Source: Thermocrispum municipale DSM 44069 (GTDB lineage Bacteria; Actinomycetota; Actinomycetes; Mycobacteriales; Pseudonocardiaceae). From it: a stretch of DNA of 64,000 nucleotides. Shown here in pieces: positions 25,433-33,013 of this stretch (position 1 is its first letter; every line of letters begins with the position of its first letter). The notes under the pieces were generated by a model, which was given only the letters and a program-made list of their open reading frames with translations, was not told the origin of the DNA and made no database searches. The position numbers were made by a program, and so were the translations under genes. The stretch spans positions 1-64,000 of the forward strand of contig NZ_KE386595.1 in the NCBI RefSeq assembly GCF_000427825.1, written 5' to 3'.

Positions 25433-26335
25433 TCATCGTCGCCAGCTCGGCCACGTCGGCATCCCGCGACCCTTCCAGGTCTCCACGAGACCAACAACCC
25501 AGCGGACGGACGCGAAGACCCCGTAGCCGGCCGCCGCGAGGCCCACGGCGATCACGAGCCAACGCCCGATCCCGAGCCACACGCTACCGTCCACGTCCAG
25601 CGCCCACTGAGCGCCGGTGATGAGCCCGGCGATGCCCATCCAGAGCCCAGCGATGACGACCACCACCGGCAGGAGCGCGAGGCACATCGCGGCGGCGGCC
25701 GACCACAGCTGCCGGGCCTCCAGCTTCGCGGTGGCGGCGATGATCCGCTCGGCCCGTTCGTTCGACGCGTCGAGGTTCGCGGTCATCGTGGTCGAAGCCT
25801 CTCCGGTGACCTGCTCGACGGCCTTCTGGACCCGCTCCTCGGTGTGCTTCTCGATCCGCTGCACCGCCCAGCCGACCTGTCTGACGAGCTTCTGGTTCGC
25901 CGCGGCCTGCGCCTTGAGCGCTTCACATGCCGCGGTCGCAGCCGCGTGATTCCTCTGCGCTTCGACGATCAAGCTCTGCGAGGCGCTCTTCAGCTTCTCG
26001 CCGTCGAGACTCTGCGCGAACTCGCCGAGCGTGCTCGCGATCTCGTTCTGCCTGCTCGCGATACTCGCGATCCTCTCGGACACGTCGCTGGAGGGCGAGG
26101 AGGTCGACGGCGGGGCAGTGATCCGCTCCAACCGCCTCGTCGTCTCCTCGTCCATGACCTTCACGAACCCCGCGAGTTTCTTCTGCTGCTCGGTCAGCCG
26201 GTCGATCCTCGCGTTCTGTGCCTCGACGGCGGCGAGGATCGAGTTCAAGGTATCCGTCGTCTCGGGACTGCCGAGCTGCTGTCGCTGCTCGTCCTGCGCG
26301 TTCTGCTGCTTCAGCCTGTCGAGCGCTGCGCTCAT
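25433..26335 (-). CDS. Coiled-coil membrane protein of the mobilization operon (MbeB/MobB-like)
   Basis: 300 aa from ATG 26335, preceded by AGGAG at ideal spacing. Residues about 1-190 are long Gln/Glu/Ala-rich coiled coil (RIDRLTEQQKKLAGFVKVMD; GEKLKSASQSLIVEAQRNH). Residues about 205-285 contain two to three hydrophobic segments (AAAAMCLALLPVVVVIAGL; WLVIAVGLAAAGYGVFA). Its first 413 bases lie inside the relaxase gene in another frame, as in ColE1-type mob regions, where such proteins stabilise the relaxase at the membrane or coupling protein. Function inferred from context. Confidence 0.7.
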   Translation of the reverse strand: MSAALDRLKQQNAQDEQRQQLGSPETTDTLNSILAAVEAQNARIDRLTEQQKKLAGFVKVMDEETTRRLERITAPPSTSSPSSDVSERIASIASRQNEIASTLGEFAQSLDGEKLKSASQSLIVEAQRNHAAATAACEALKAQAAANQKLVRQVGWAVQRIEKHTEERVQKAVEQVTGEASTTMTANLDASNERAERIIAATAKLEARQLWSAAAAMCLALLPVVVVIAGLWMGIAGLITGAQWALDVDGSVWLGIGRWLVIAVGLAAAGYGVFASVRWVVGLVETWKGRGMPTWPSWRR

Positions 26336-27209
26336 GTTCCTGCTCCTTCTGCTGCTGGTGGTACTCGAAGAACGCCTGCGCGCCCTCCGGGGTGAAGTCC
26401 GCCGAGAGCGCGCTCGTGCGCTTGCGGCGCTCGGCGCGCCCGGACTCGCCCCTGCGGTCCTCGATGTAAAGCGTCCACGTCTCCTTGCCGACGTTCTTGC
26501 CCCGCTTGCTCACAACGGTGTGCAGGCGCATCCGCGGCACCCGCTCCCCGTCGTCGCCGAGCTGCTGGTTCTGCTCCACGATCACCGCTTCGAGACCGGC
26601 CTTGTCCACCGCACGGTGATCAGCCAGGGCGGCGCTCATCCGGTCGCCCATCTCACGGTCGAGCCCGCCCTCGGCGAAGTCCTCGCGGCGCAGCTCCCAG
26701 TCCTTCGGCGCGTGCTCCAGCCGCTTCACGACCGAGAGGCCGTGCTCGCGCATCAGCTCGTCGTTCGCCGACTGCACTCCCCGCTGGTTCCCGGCCTTGC
26801 GGTCGTGGAACGTGCGGTAGTCCGAGAGCGCCTTCCCGGTCTCGTTGTTGTGGTTGATGACCAAGATGTGGTTGTGCGGCTTCCAGCCGCGTCCATCCAC
26901 ATGGCTGACCACGAGGCAGTCCGAGTCCGGGTGCATACTCTTCGCCAGCAGGTAGCCCAGATCGTTCACCCGCTGCACGTCCTCCGGGTTCTGCGGGTCG
27001 AACTCCTCGTCGCTGAACGACTGCCTGTAGTGCAGCGCCTCGACGTCACGCTTCGTGTTCTGCGTGAGCGCGCGGGCGCGGGCCGAGAACGCGCCAGGGC
27101 CTCCCTGCACGTCGCACGTGACCGCGACCCCGCGCTCGTCCTCCTTGCCCCGGATGTAGCGCTCCGTGTCGGCGGCGCTGGTGCTCGGGCTGTAATGCGT
27201 GGTGCTCAC
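25923..27209 (-). CDS. Relaxase / mobilization nuclease
   Basis: 428 aa as an open frame. The N-terminus has DTERYIRGKEDERGV, the Tyr-bearing YRQSFSDEEFDPQ and the metal-binding histidine triad with HVDG followed by KPHNHILV (H-x-H type), so it nicks DNA at an oriT and starts strand transfer. Residues 1 to about 290 look like the true protein; the tail from about residue 291 overlaps the coiled-coil gene and has the Arg/Glu-rich composition of an alternative frame, although no stop interrupts it before 25923. Start overlaps mobC by 4 bases. Confidence 0.88.
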   Translation of the reverse strand: MSTTHYSPSTSAADTERYIRGKEDERGVAVTCDVQGGPGAFSARARALTQNTKRDVEALHYRQSFSDEEFDPQNPEDVQRVNDLGYLLAKSMHPDSDCLVVSHVDGRGWKPHNHILVINHNNETGKALSDYRTFHDRKAGNQRGVQSANDELMREHGLSVVKRLEHAPKDWELRREDFAEGGLDREMGDRMSAALADHRAVDKAGLEAVIVEQNQQLGDDGERVPRMRLHTVVSKRGKNVGKETWTLYIEDRRGESGRAERRKRTSALSADFTPEGAQAFFEYHQQQKEQEHERSARQAEAAERAGRAATAARQSRDDGYLELDPRRRRGTEREDRPADRAAEETRGVREGHGRGDDEAVGADHCPAVDLLALQRRVREDREYREQAERDREHARRVRAESRRREAEERLAELDRRSAEESRGCDRGM

Positions 27210-27796
27210 GAGGCCGTCCGATCACCGAGCAGCGCCCGGACCTCGCGCAGCAACTCGATCAGCTCGGGCACCTCCGCCGACAGCGCCACCGCCTCACCGG
27301 CCCGCGCGCGGCGGTCCAGATCGTTGACGTTCATCGCCAGCGGGCGCACCTGCGCGGCCAGTTCGCGGGCGTCCGCCGAGGCCTGCACGCGCGTCTCGAC
27401 CCCGAGCAGGTGCGCGGCCACCGCGGCGTCCAGCTCCTCGCTCCGAGAGGCGTGCAGGGCATCGCGCACGACGCTCCGCACCCACGTGCTCGGAGCCAGC
27501 CCGAGCCGCTTCGCACGAGTCCGAAGCGCCCCGAGCGTGGCGTCATCGAAGCGAGTATCGAGCCGCCCGCCGCTGCCACGACGACGCTTCGCGCCGCCGT
27601 GACTCTGCCGCACAGCCTCCGCATCAGCCCGACCGGTGTTCACCTGCGAGTCGGCCTGCTGCTCCACCTGTACGCCAGAGTGGCAAGCAGTAGCCCCGTC
27701 GGACACATCGCTGGCGCTCGTGCCCTCCGTGGCTGCTTGCGAGGGGGCTCCGCCCCCTTCGATCCCCTGGAAGTGACCATCGAGCTCGGTGCTCAT
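27206..27796 (-). CDS. MobC-family relaxosome accessory protein
   Basis: 196 aa. A disordered Ser/Gly/Gln-rich N-terminus (about 1-75) precedes a basic patch (GGAKRRRGSGGR) and a ribbon-helix-helix-like segment LDTRFDDATLGALRTRAKRL with STWVRSVVRDALHASR; the C-terminus MNVNDLDRRARAGE with ELIELLREVRALL is the MobC signature region. It binds oriT and assists the relaxase. Coupled by 4-base overlaps both to the upstream recombinase-frame end and to the relaxase start. Confidence 0.82.
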   Translation of the reverse strand: MSTELDGHFQGIEGGGAPSQAATEGTSASDVSDGATACHSGVQVEQQADSQVNTGRADAEAVRQSHGGAKRRRGSGGRLDTRFDDATLGALRTRAKRLGLAPSTWVRSVVRDALHASRSEELDAAVAAHLLGVETRVQASADARELAAQVRPLAMNVNDLDRRARAGEAVALSAEVPELIELLREVRALLGDRTAS

Positions 27797-29162
27797 GCGG
27801 CACCTCCCGCAACCAGCAGACCGCCGTTCGCGCGGAGCCGCTCGACCTTCGCGTCGAGCACCTTCTGCTTCGCCTCAGCGCGGCGCTGGCGCTCGTCCTC
27901 AGAGAGCGCCGGGCACTCATCTTCATGCCTCGCGTAGACGCCCGCCTGCGGCGTCGCGCAGGTGCAGAGCTTCAGCTCGCGGTTGTGCTCCTCCAGCTCG
28001 GCGAGCCGTCTGCGCTGCTGCTCCTCGACGATCTCACGGTCACGCTTCGCCGCCTCCTCCGCGGCGGCGATCTCCTCAGCGCTCGGCTGGATCGGCTGGC
28101 CGACTCCAGCGAACTCTGCGAACAGATCGGCCCCATCGATCGCGTCCAGCTCGGGACGGGCAATCCGGTCGTGCTGCTCCACGATCGGCGCGACGGTGCG
28201 CGCCTCGATCTCGCCGCGCACGCGCTCGCGCTCCGCCGCGTCGGCTGCTTGCGGCTGTTCGTCCCCGAGACAAGCGTCGCGCCGCACTTCCCGCACAGGC
28301 CGATCGAGGACAGAAGGTACTTCGGCTGGTTGCCCTGCCTCGCCGACCTCCGCACGTTGTCCTCCAGCTTCGCCACCGCGGCCCGCCACGTCTGTTCACC
28401 GACGATGGGCGGGAACGCCTCGCCCTGCACCGGGTACAGCCCACCGGTTGAGTAGTGCTTGATGAAGCCAGCGTAGAGCGGGTTCGCCAGCAAGTACCGC
28501 ACGGCATCGACGGAGAACGCCTGCCCGCGCGCGGTGACGTGCCCGGCACTGTTCAGGTCCTCGCGGATGCGCCGGATCGACAGCGCCGGTTCACCGAGGA
28601 ACGCGTCGAATGCCCGCCGAACGGCCTCGGCCTCCTCCTCGATCAGTTCCCCCTCCCTCGTCCAGCCGAACGCCTTCCAGGTGGACGCCGGGATGCCTTC
28701 GGCCCGGCGTCGCTCGTTCGACCTGATCTGACGCTCGGCCTTGCGTCGCGCCTCGAACCGGGCGAGGGCGGCGAGCATCGTCGCGCGGAACTCGCCATCG
28801 GCCGTCGAGAGGTCGATCTCGCCGTCGACGGTGACCACGCGGAGCCCAAGGCCGATCATCGTGTTGAGGTCTTGCGTAGTTCGCAGGAGGCGATCCATGT
28901 CCACGGCAACGACCATCGAGAACCGGCCCGCTCGGGCGTCCTCCAGCATCTCGGCCCAACGTGTGCCAGCGCGGCGCTTCTTCGTCGCCGACACCGCGTT
29001 GTCCTCGTAGACCTCGACGACCTGCCAGTCCTTGGCCTCGGCCAGCGCCCTGATCTTCTTCAGCTGCGTGTCTACCGTCCAGCGGTCGCCCTTGCGGTCC
29101 ATGGAGGCACGGACGTACGCCGCGACCTCGTTCGTCCCCCTCAGCGGTACCAGATCGACCAT
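27793..29162 (-). pseudogene. Large serine recombinase, frameshifted
   Basis: The start (ATG 29162) gives a clear resolvase domain: AAYVRASMDRKGD with catalytic Ser20, FSMVVAVDMDRLLRTTQDL, then a Recombinase domain and the first half of the zinc ribbon, GLCGKCGATLVSGTNSRK. After that the frame continues only as Ser/Arg-rich nonsense to a stop at 27972. The coding signal moves to the other frame at about 28240-28260 (QPQAADAAERERV..., a charged coiled coil, and CTCATPQAGVYARHEDECPA) and runs to 27793, overlapping mobC by 4 bases. The second Cys pair of the zinc ribbon is missing at the join, suggesting a small deletion rather than a one-base error. Element mobility may therefore be impaired. 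Confidence 0.78.
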
Positions 29163-29194
29163 GTCACGAAGCTTGCATGTGCGGGTGTTGCAAC

Positions 29195-29215
29195 TGCGAC
29201 ATGCGCTACGTGGTG
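29195..29215. other. Right island junction (attR-like)
   Basis: Island sequence TGCGACATGCGC, crossover TA (29207-29208), then chromosomal CGTGGTG. Inverted relative to the left junction over CGACATGCGCTA. Confidence 0.8.
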
Positions 29216-29419
29216 CCGATGATCTCCGAGTTCCTGCCGTCCCACGTGCAGGAGTGGGTGATCTCGCTGGTGCTGCCGACGCTGCCCCGTCTGCTGGTCG
29301 GCGCGCCGGAGAACGTCGAGACGCCGCTGTCGCAGTCGGGGGCGGCAGCGGCTCTCGTCGCGTATCTGGTGGTCGCGCTCGGCGTCGGATGGTTCGCGCT
29401 GCGCAAGCGCGACGCGTGA
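29207..29419 (+). pseudogene. ABC-2 permease, 3' part
   Basis: Continuation of the permease begun at 22536. From the restored Tyr codon the frame reads VVPMISEFLPSHVQEW, a loop, and the last membrane helix AALVAYLVVALGVGWFALRK ending RDA-stop at 29417-29419. An internal ATG at 29219 could start a short peptide, but it has no ribosome site. Followed by a perfect terminator hairpin, as expected for the original gene end. Confidence 0.9.
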
Positions 29420-29430
29420 CGGAGCCCCGC

Positions 29431-29466
29431 GTCCCACGGCCGTTCGCACAGGGACGGCCGTGGGAC
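29431..29466. terminator. Strong bidirectional hairpin
   Basis: Perfect 13-bp stem GTCCCACGGCCGT (29431-29443) / ACGGCCGTGGGAC (29454-29466) with a 10-base loop, between convergent permease fragment and aldehyde dehydrogenase gene. Confidence 0.8.
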
Positions 29467-29475
29467 GTCAGGCGG

Positions 29476-30942
29476 TCAGACGTTGATGGCGATGTACTTG
29501 GTCTCCAGGAACTCGTCGATACCGACCGTGCCGCCTTCGCGGCCGAGGCCGGACTGCTTCACGCCACCGAACGGCGCCGCCGGGTTGGACACGATGCCCT
29601 GGTTCAGGCCCACCATGCCGGTCTCCAGCGCCTCGCACACCCGGATCGCCCGGTTGATGTCTTGCGTGAACACGTAGCTGACCAGGCCGTACTCGGTGTC
29701 GTTGGCCTTGGCGACGACCTCGTCCTCGGTGTCGAAGACGTTGATCGGCGCGACCGGGCCGAAGATCTCCTCGTGCGCCACGCGCGCGTCCTGCGGCACG
29801 TCGGACAGCACGGTCGGCGGGTAGAAGTGGCCGGGTCCCTCGATCGGCTCGCCGCCGGTGAGCACCTTGGCGCCCCGCTCCACCGCGTCGGACACCAGGC
29901 TGCTGACCTTCTCCACCGCGGCCTCGTCGACCAGCGGGCCGATCACCACGCCCTCCTCGGTGCCGCGGCCGATCGGCTGCGCGGCCATCTTCTCGGTGAG
30001 CCGCCGCGCGAACTCGTCGGCCACGCCGCGCTGCACGTAGAACCGGTTGGCCGCCGTGCAGGCCTCGCCGATGTTGCGCAGCTTCGCCAGCATCGCGCCT
30101 TCCACCGCCACGTCCAGGTCGGCGTCGTCGAACACGATGAACGGCGCGTTGCCACCCAGCTCCATCGACGTCCGCAGCACCTTGTCGGCACACTGCTCGA
30201 GCAACTTGCGGCCGACCGCCGTCGAGCCGGTGAAGGACAGCTTGCGCGCGCGGCCGTCGCGGATCAACGGCTCCATCACGCCGCCGGAGTCGCTGGTCGT
30301 CACCACGTTGACCACGCCGTCCGGCAGACCGGCCTCGGCCAGGATCCCGGCGAGCGCCAGCATCGACAGCGGCGTCTGCGCGGCGGGCTTGATCACCGAC
30401 GTGCAGCCGGCGGCGATGGCCGGGCCGAGTTTGCGGGTGCCCATCGCCATCGGGAAGTTCCACGGCGTGATCAACAGCGCCGGGCCGACCGGCTGCCGGT
30501 GGATCAGGAACCGGCCCTTGCCGTTCGGCGCCACCGCGTAGCCACCCTCGATCCGGACGGCCTCCTCGGCGAACCAGCGGAAGAACTCGGCCGCGTAGGC
30601 GACTTCACCGCGGGATTCGGCCAGCGGCTTGCCCATCTCCAGCGTCATCAACAGCGCCAGCTCCTCGGTGCGGTCGATGAGCAGCTGGTAGGCCCTGCGC
30701 AGGATCTCGCCCCGCTCCCGCGGCGGGTGCTTGGCGAACGACGGCTGCGCGGCCACGGCGGCGTCCAAGGCGGCCTTGCCGTCTTCCGGGGAGGCATCGG
30801 CGACCTCGCACAACACCTTTCCGGTGGACGGGTCGTACACCGGCAGCGTCTTACCGTCGGTGGCTTTGCGCCACTGGCCCCCGATGAACAGATCCTTGCC
30901 GACGTTGTCGACAACGCTGGTTTCGGTCGGTGCTGCGGTCAT
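29476..30942 (-). CDS. NAD(P)-dependent aldehyde dehydrogenase (succinate-semialdehyde type)
   Basis: 488 aa from ATG 30942 (AGGAG 6 bases before); the frame extends further upstream but into the promoter. Family motifs: GPALLITPWNFPMAM, KPAAQTPLSMLAL, LSFTGSTAVGRKL, catalytic Glu in MELGGNAPFIV, catalytic Cys in NIGEACTAANRF, EEIFGPVAPI and PFGGVKQSGLGREGG. This set is that of GabD-like succinate-semialdehyde dehydrogenases. Divergent from the aminotransferase gene, so the pair could convert an omega-amino acid such as GABA to a dicarboxylate. Confidence 0.9.
   Translation of the reverse strand: MTAAPTETSVVDNVGKDLFIGGQWRKATDGKTLPVYDPSTGKVLCEVADASPEDGKAALDAAVAAQPSFAKHPPRERGEILRRAYQLLIDRTEELALLMTLEMGKPLAESRGEVAYAAEFFRWFAEEAVRIEGGYAVAPNGKGRFLIHRQPVGPALLITPWNFPMAMGTRKLGPAIAAGCTSVIKPAAQTPLSMLALAGILAEAGLPDGVVNVVTTSDSGGVMEPLIRDGRARKLSFTGSTAVGRKLLEQCADKVLRTSMELGGNAPFIVFDDADLDVAVEGAMLAKLRNIGEACTAANRFYVQRGVADEFARRLTEKMAAQPIGRGTEEGVVIGPLVDEAAVEKVSSLVSDAVERGAKVLTGGEPIEGPGHFYPPTVLSDVPQDARVAHEEIFGPVAPINVFDTEDEVVAKANDTEYGLVSYVFTQDINRAIRVCEALETGMVGLNQGIVSNPAAPFGGVKQSGLGREGGTVGIDEFLETKYIAINV
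30903..30916. promoter_or_regulatory. Second TTGTCGACAA palindrome inside the aldehyde dehydrogenase gene
   Basis: Perfect 14-bp palindrome CGTTGTCGACAACG in codons about 10-14. Its centre is 168 bp from the centre of the intergenic operator (31072-31083), close to 16 helical turns, compatible with an auxiliary looping site. Confidence 0.4.
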
Positions 30943-31071
30943 GAATGCTCCTGCCAGGACGGCCGGGGTTTCCGGCTGGGTTGTCGCCTGTGATTGCCAC
31001 TGTTGTCTTGCCACTGCCCCTGGTGCGAAACACCTCTTGCTTCCGGGGCCGCCGAGAGTCATGCTAGGGAC

Positions 31072-31083
31072 ATTGTCGACAAT
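31072..31083. promoter_or_regulatory. GntR-type operator ATTGTCGACAAT in a divergent promoter
   Basis: Perfect 12-bp palindrome. On the minus strand it sits in the spacer of a possible promoter (TTGTCG, 17 bp, TAGCAT) for the aldehyde dehydrogenase; on the plus strand it follows a -10-like CATGCT for the aminotransferase operon. It shares ATTGTC.ACAAT with the operator at 18224-18235. Confidence 0.7.
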
Positions 31084-31142
31084 CGACAAGAGCCGAAAGA
31101 CCTGCCCTCACGCGATCACCGATACGAACCAGGAGCACTTTC

Positions 31143-32396
31143 GTGTCCCAGCTTTCCCCGCTGCTCAAGCAGGCAACCCCGGTCGTCGTCGACCACGGCG
31201 AAGGGGTGTATCTGTACGACACCGACGGCAACCGCCATCTGGACTTCACTTCCGGTATCGGCGTGACCAGCACCGGCCATTGCCATCCGAAAGTGGTCGC
31301 CGCCGCACAGGAGCAGATCGGCAAGGTCATCCACGCGCAGTACACGACGGTGATGCACCAGCCGCTGCTCACGCTGTCCGAGCGGCTGGGTGAGGTGTTG
31401 CCGGACGGCCTGGACTCGCTGTTCTTCGTCAACTCCGGTTCCGAGGCGGTCGAGGCGTCGCTGCGACTGGCCCGCCAGGCCACCGGCAGGCCGAACATCA
31501 TCGCGTTCCACGGCGGCTTCCACGGCCGCACGGTGGCCGCGGCGTCGATGACCACCAGCGGCACGAAGTTCCGGTCCGGGTTCGCCCCGCTGATGGCGGG
31601 CGTGCACTTCGCGCCGTTCCCGTACGCGTTCCACTACGGCTGGGACGAGCAGACCGCGACCAAGTTCGCGCTGCGGGAGCTGGACTACGTGCTGCAGACC
31701 ATGACCTCGCCCGCCGACACCGCCGCGATGATCGTCGAGCCGATCCTCGGCGAAGGCGGCTACGTGCCCGCCAACGCCGAGTTCATGGCCGGGCTGCGGC
31801 AGCGCTGCGACGAGCACGGCATCCTGTTGATCATCGACGAGGTGCAGGCCGGCTTCGGCCGCACCGGCAAGTTCTGGGGCCACCAGCACTTCGACGTCAA
31901 GCCGGACATCATCATCACGGCCAAGGGCCTGGCCAGTGGCTTCCCGCTGTCGGCCATCGCGGCGTCGCGCGAGCTGATGAGCAAGGCCTGGCCGGGCTCG
32001 CAGGGCGGCACCTACGGCGGCAACGCCGTCGCCTGCGCGGCCGCGCTGGCCACGTTGGACGTCATCCAGGAGGAGAACCTGGTCGCCAACGCCGCCGAGC
32101 AGGGCAGGCGTCTGCTGGACGGCGCGCGCGCCATCGCCGACAAGACCTCCCGCATCGGGGACGTCCGCGGCCTCGGCCTGCTGGTCGGCTCGGAGTTCGT
32201 CACCGAGGACGGCGAGCCCGACGCCAAGACGGCCACCGCGGCCCAGCAGCTGGCCGCGCAGAACGGCCTGCTGCTGCTCACCTGCGGCGCGTGGGGTCAG
32301 GTCGTGCGCATGATCCCGGCGCTCGTGGTGACCGGCGAGCAGATCGACGAGGCACTGGGAATCTGGGAGAACGTGGTTGCCGAGGTGACAGCGTGA
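31143..32396 (+). CDS. Class III aminotransferase (GABA/acetylornithine type)
   Basis: 417 aa from GTG 31143 (AGGAG 7 bases upstream). PLP-dependent fold type I: DFTSGIGVTSTGHCHPKV, FFVNSGSEAVEASLRLAR, AFHGGFHGRTVAA, the PLP Asp in LLIIDEVQAGFGRTG and Schiff-base Lys in DIIITAKGLASGFPLSA, then GGTYGGNAVACAAALA. It transfers the amino group of an omega-amino acid to 2-oxoglutarate or pyruvate, giving a semialdehyde for the divergent dehydrogenase. First gene of a four-gene run. Confidence 0.9.
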   Translation: MSQLSPLLKQATPVVVDHGEGVYLYDTDGNRHLDFTSGIGVTSTGHCHPKVVAAAQEQIGKVIHAQYTTVMHQPLLTLSERLGEVLPDGLDSLFFVNSGSEAVEASLRLARQATGRPNIIAFHGGFHGRTVAAASMTTSGTKFRSGFAPLMAGVHFAPFPYAFHYGWDEQTATKFALRELDYVLQTMTSPADTAAMIVEPILGEGGYVPANAEFMAGLRQRCDEHGILLIIDEVQAGFGRTGKFWGHQHFDVKPDIIITAKGLASGFPLSAIAASRELMSKAWPGSQGGTYGGNAVACAAALATLDVIQEENLVANAAEQGRRLLDGARAIADKTSRIGDVRGLGLLVGSEFVTEDGEPDAKTATAAQQLAAQNGLLLLTCGAWGQVVRMIPALVVTGEQIDEALGIWENVVAEVTA

Positions 32397-32893
32397 CGCG
32401 ATACATCACCATCAGCCTGGACAAGCGTGGGGTCAGCTGCCGGGCGGCGTTGCTGGACGACGCCGCCCCACGGACCTGCGAAGCGGTGTGGAACGCGTTG
32501 CCGCAGAGCGGACAGGCCTACCACGCCAAGTACGCCCGCAACGAGGTGTACACGCTGGTGCGGCCGTTCGCCGACCCGCCGGTCGGACGGGAGAATCCGA
32601 CGATCACGCCCATCCCGGGTGACGTGGTGTACTTCGGGTTCGAACCGTGGGAGATCGGCAACCCGGCCTACGGCTACGACGACGACAGCGAGGCGCACAA
32701 CGCCGAGGGCGCCACGGATCTGGCGATCTTCTACGGGCGCAACAACCTGCTGATCAACGGCGACGCCGGCTGGGTCCCCGGCAACGTTTTCGCCACGATC
32801 GTGGAAGGTTTGGACGAGATGGCCGCCGCCGCCCAAGACTTGTGGCTGCGCGGCGTGGAAGGAGAGACATTGTCCTTCCGCCGGGCCGACTGA
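32393..32893 (+). CDS. DUF3830 family protein (cyclophilin-like fold)
   Basis: 166 aa from GTG 32393, overlapping the aminotransferase stop (GTGA). Recognisable features: a short beta-rich N-terminus (YITISLDKRGVSCRAALL), VWNALPQSGQAYHAKY, PIPGDVVYFGFEPWEIG and FYGRNNLLINGDAGWVPGN. The family is small, cyclophilin-like in fold, functionally undescribed and tends to sit in amino- and organic-acid catabolic clusters. Here it is coupled between aminotransferase and oxidase genes, so a binding or isomerase-like step on a pathway intermediate is possible. Confidence 0.8.
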   Translation: MTRYITISLDKRGVSCRAALLDDAAPRTCEAVWNALPQSGQAYHAKYARNEVYTLVRPFADPPVGRENPTITPIPGDVVYFGFEPWEIGNPAYGYDDDSEAHNAEGATDLAIFYGRNNLLINGDAGWVPGNVFATIVEGLDEMAAAAQDLWLRGVEGETLSFRRAD

Positions 32894-33013
32894 GCACGGC
32901 CCGACAGCATCTTGCACAAGTGAACAAGATTCATCTTCCGCGCGATGCCCCCGCCCGCTAAGGTCGGGGGCGTCGGCGCACGGTACGGCCGGAGAAGGAC
33001 GAGGTGGTTCGCG

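Larger units (their letters stand above)
23099..29208. mobile_element. 6,110-bp mercury-resistance integrative mobilizable element
   Basis: Bounded by TA direct repeats (23097-23098 and 29207-29208) inside a permease gene that becomes intact when the element is removed. Contents from left to right: MerR-type regulator (-), MerA (+), MerF-like transporter (+), then on the minus strand a coiled-coil membrane protein, relaxase, MobC and a serine recombinase whose start is 45 bases from the right end. Recombinase at one end plus relaxase and MobC, without a coupling protein or mating-pore genes, defines a mobilizable rather than self-transmissible element. Joined ends would give a palindromic site with arms CGACATGCGC and GCGCATGTCG around TA. 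Confidence 0.88.

Noticed and set aside
26031-27602. 523-codon plus-strand frame across the mob genes
   Set aside because: Antisense to relaxase and MobC, whose motifs are clear.
29177-29419. Independent small membrane protein starting at ATG 29177
   Set aside because: The first residues derive from island sequence and there is no ribosome site; it is the severed 3' end of the permease.
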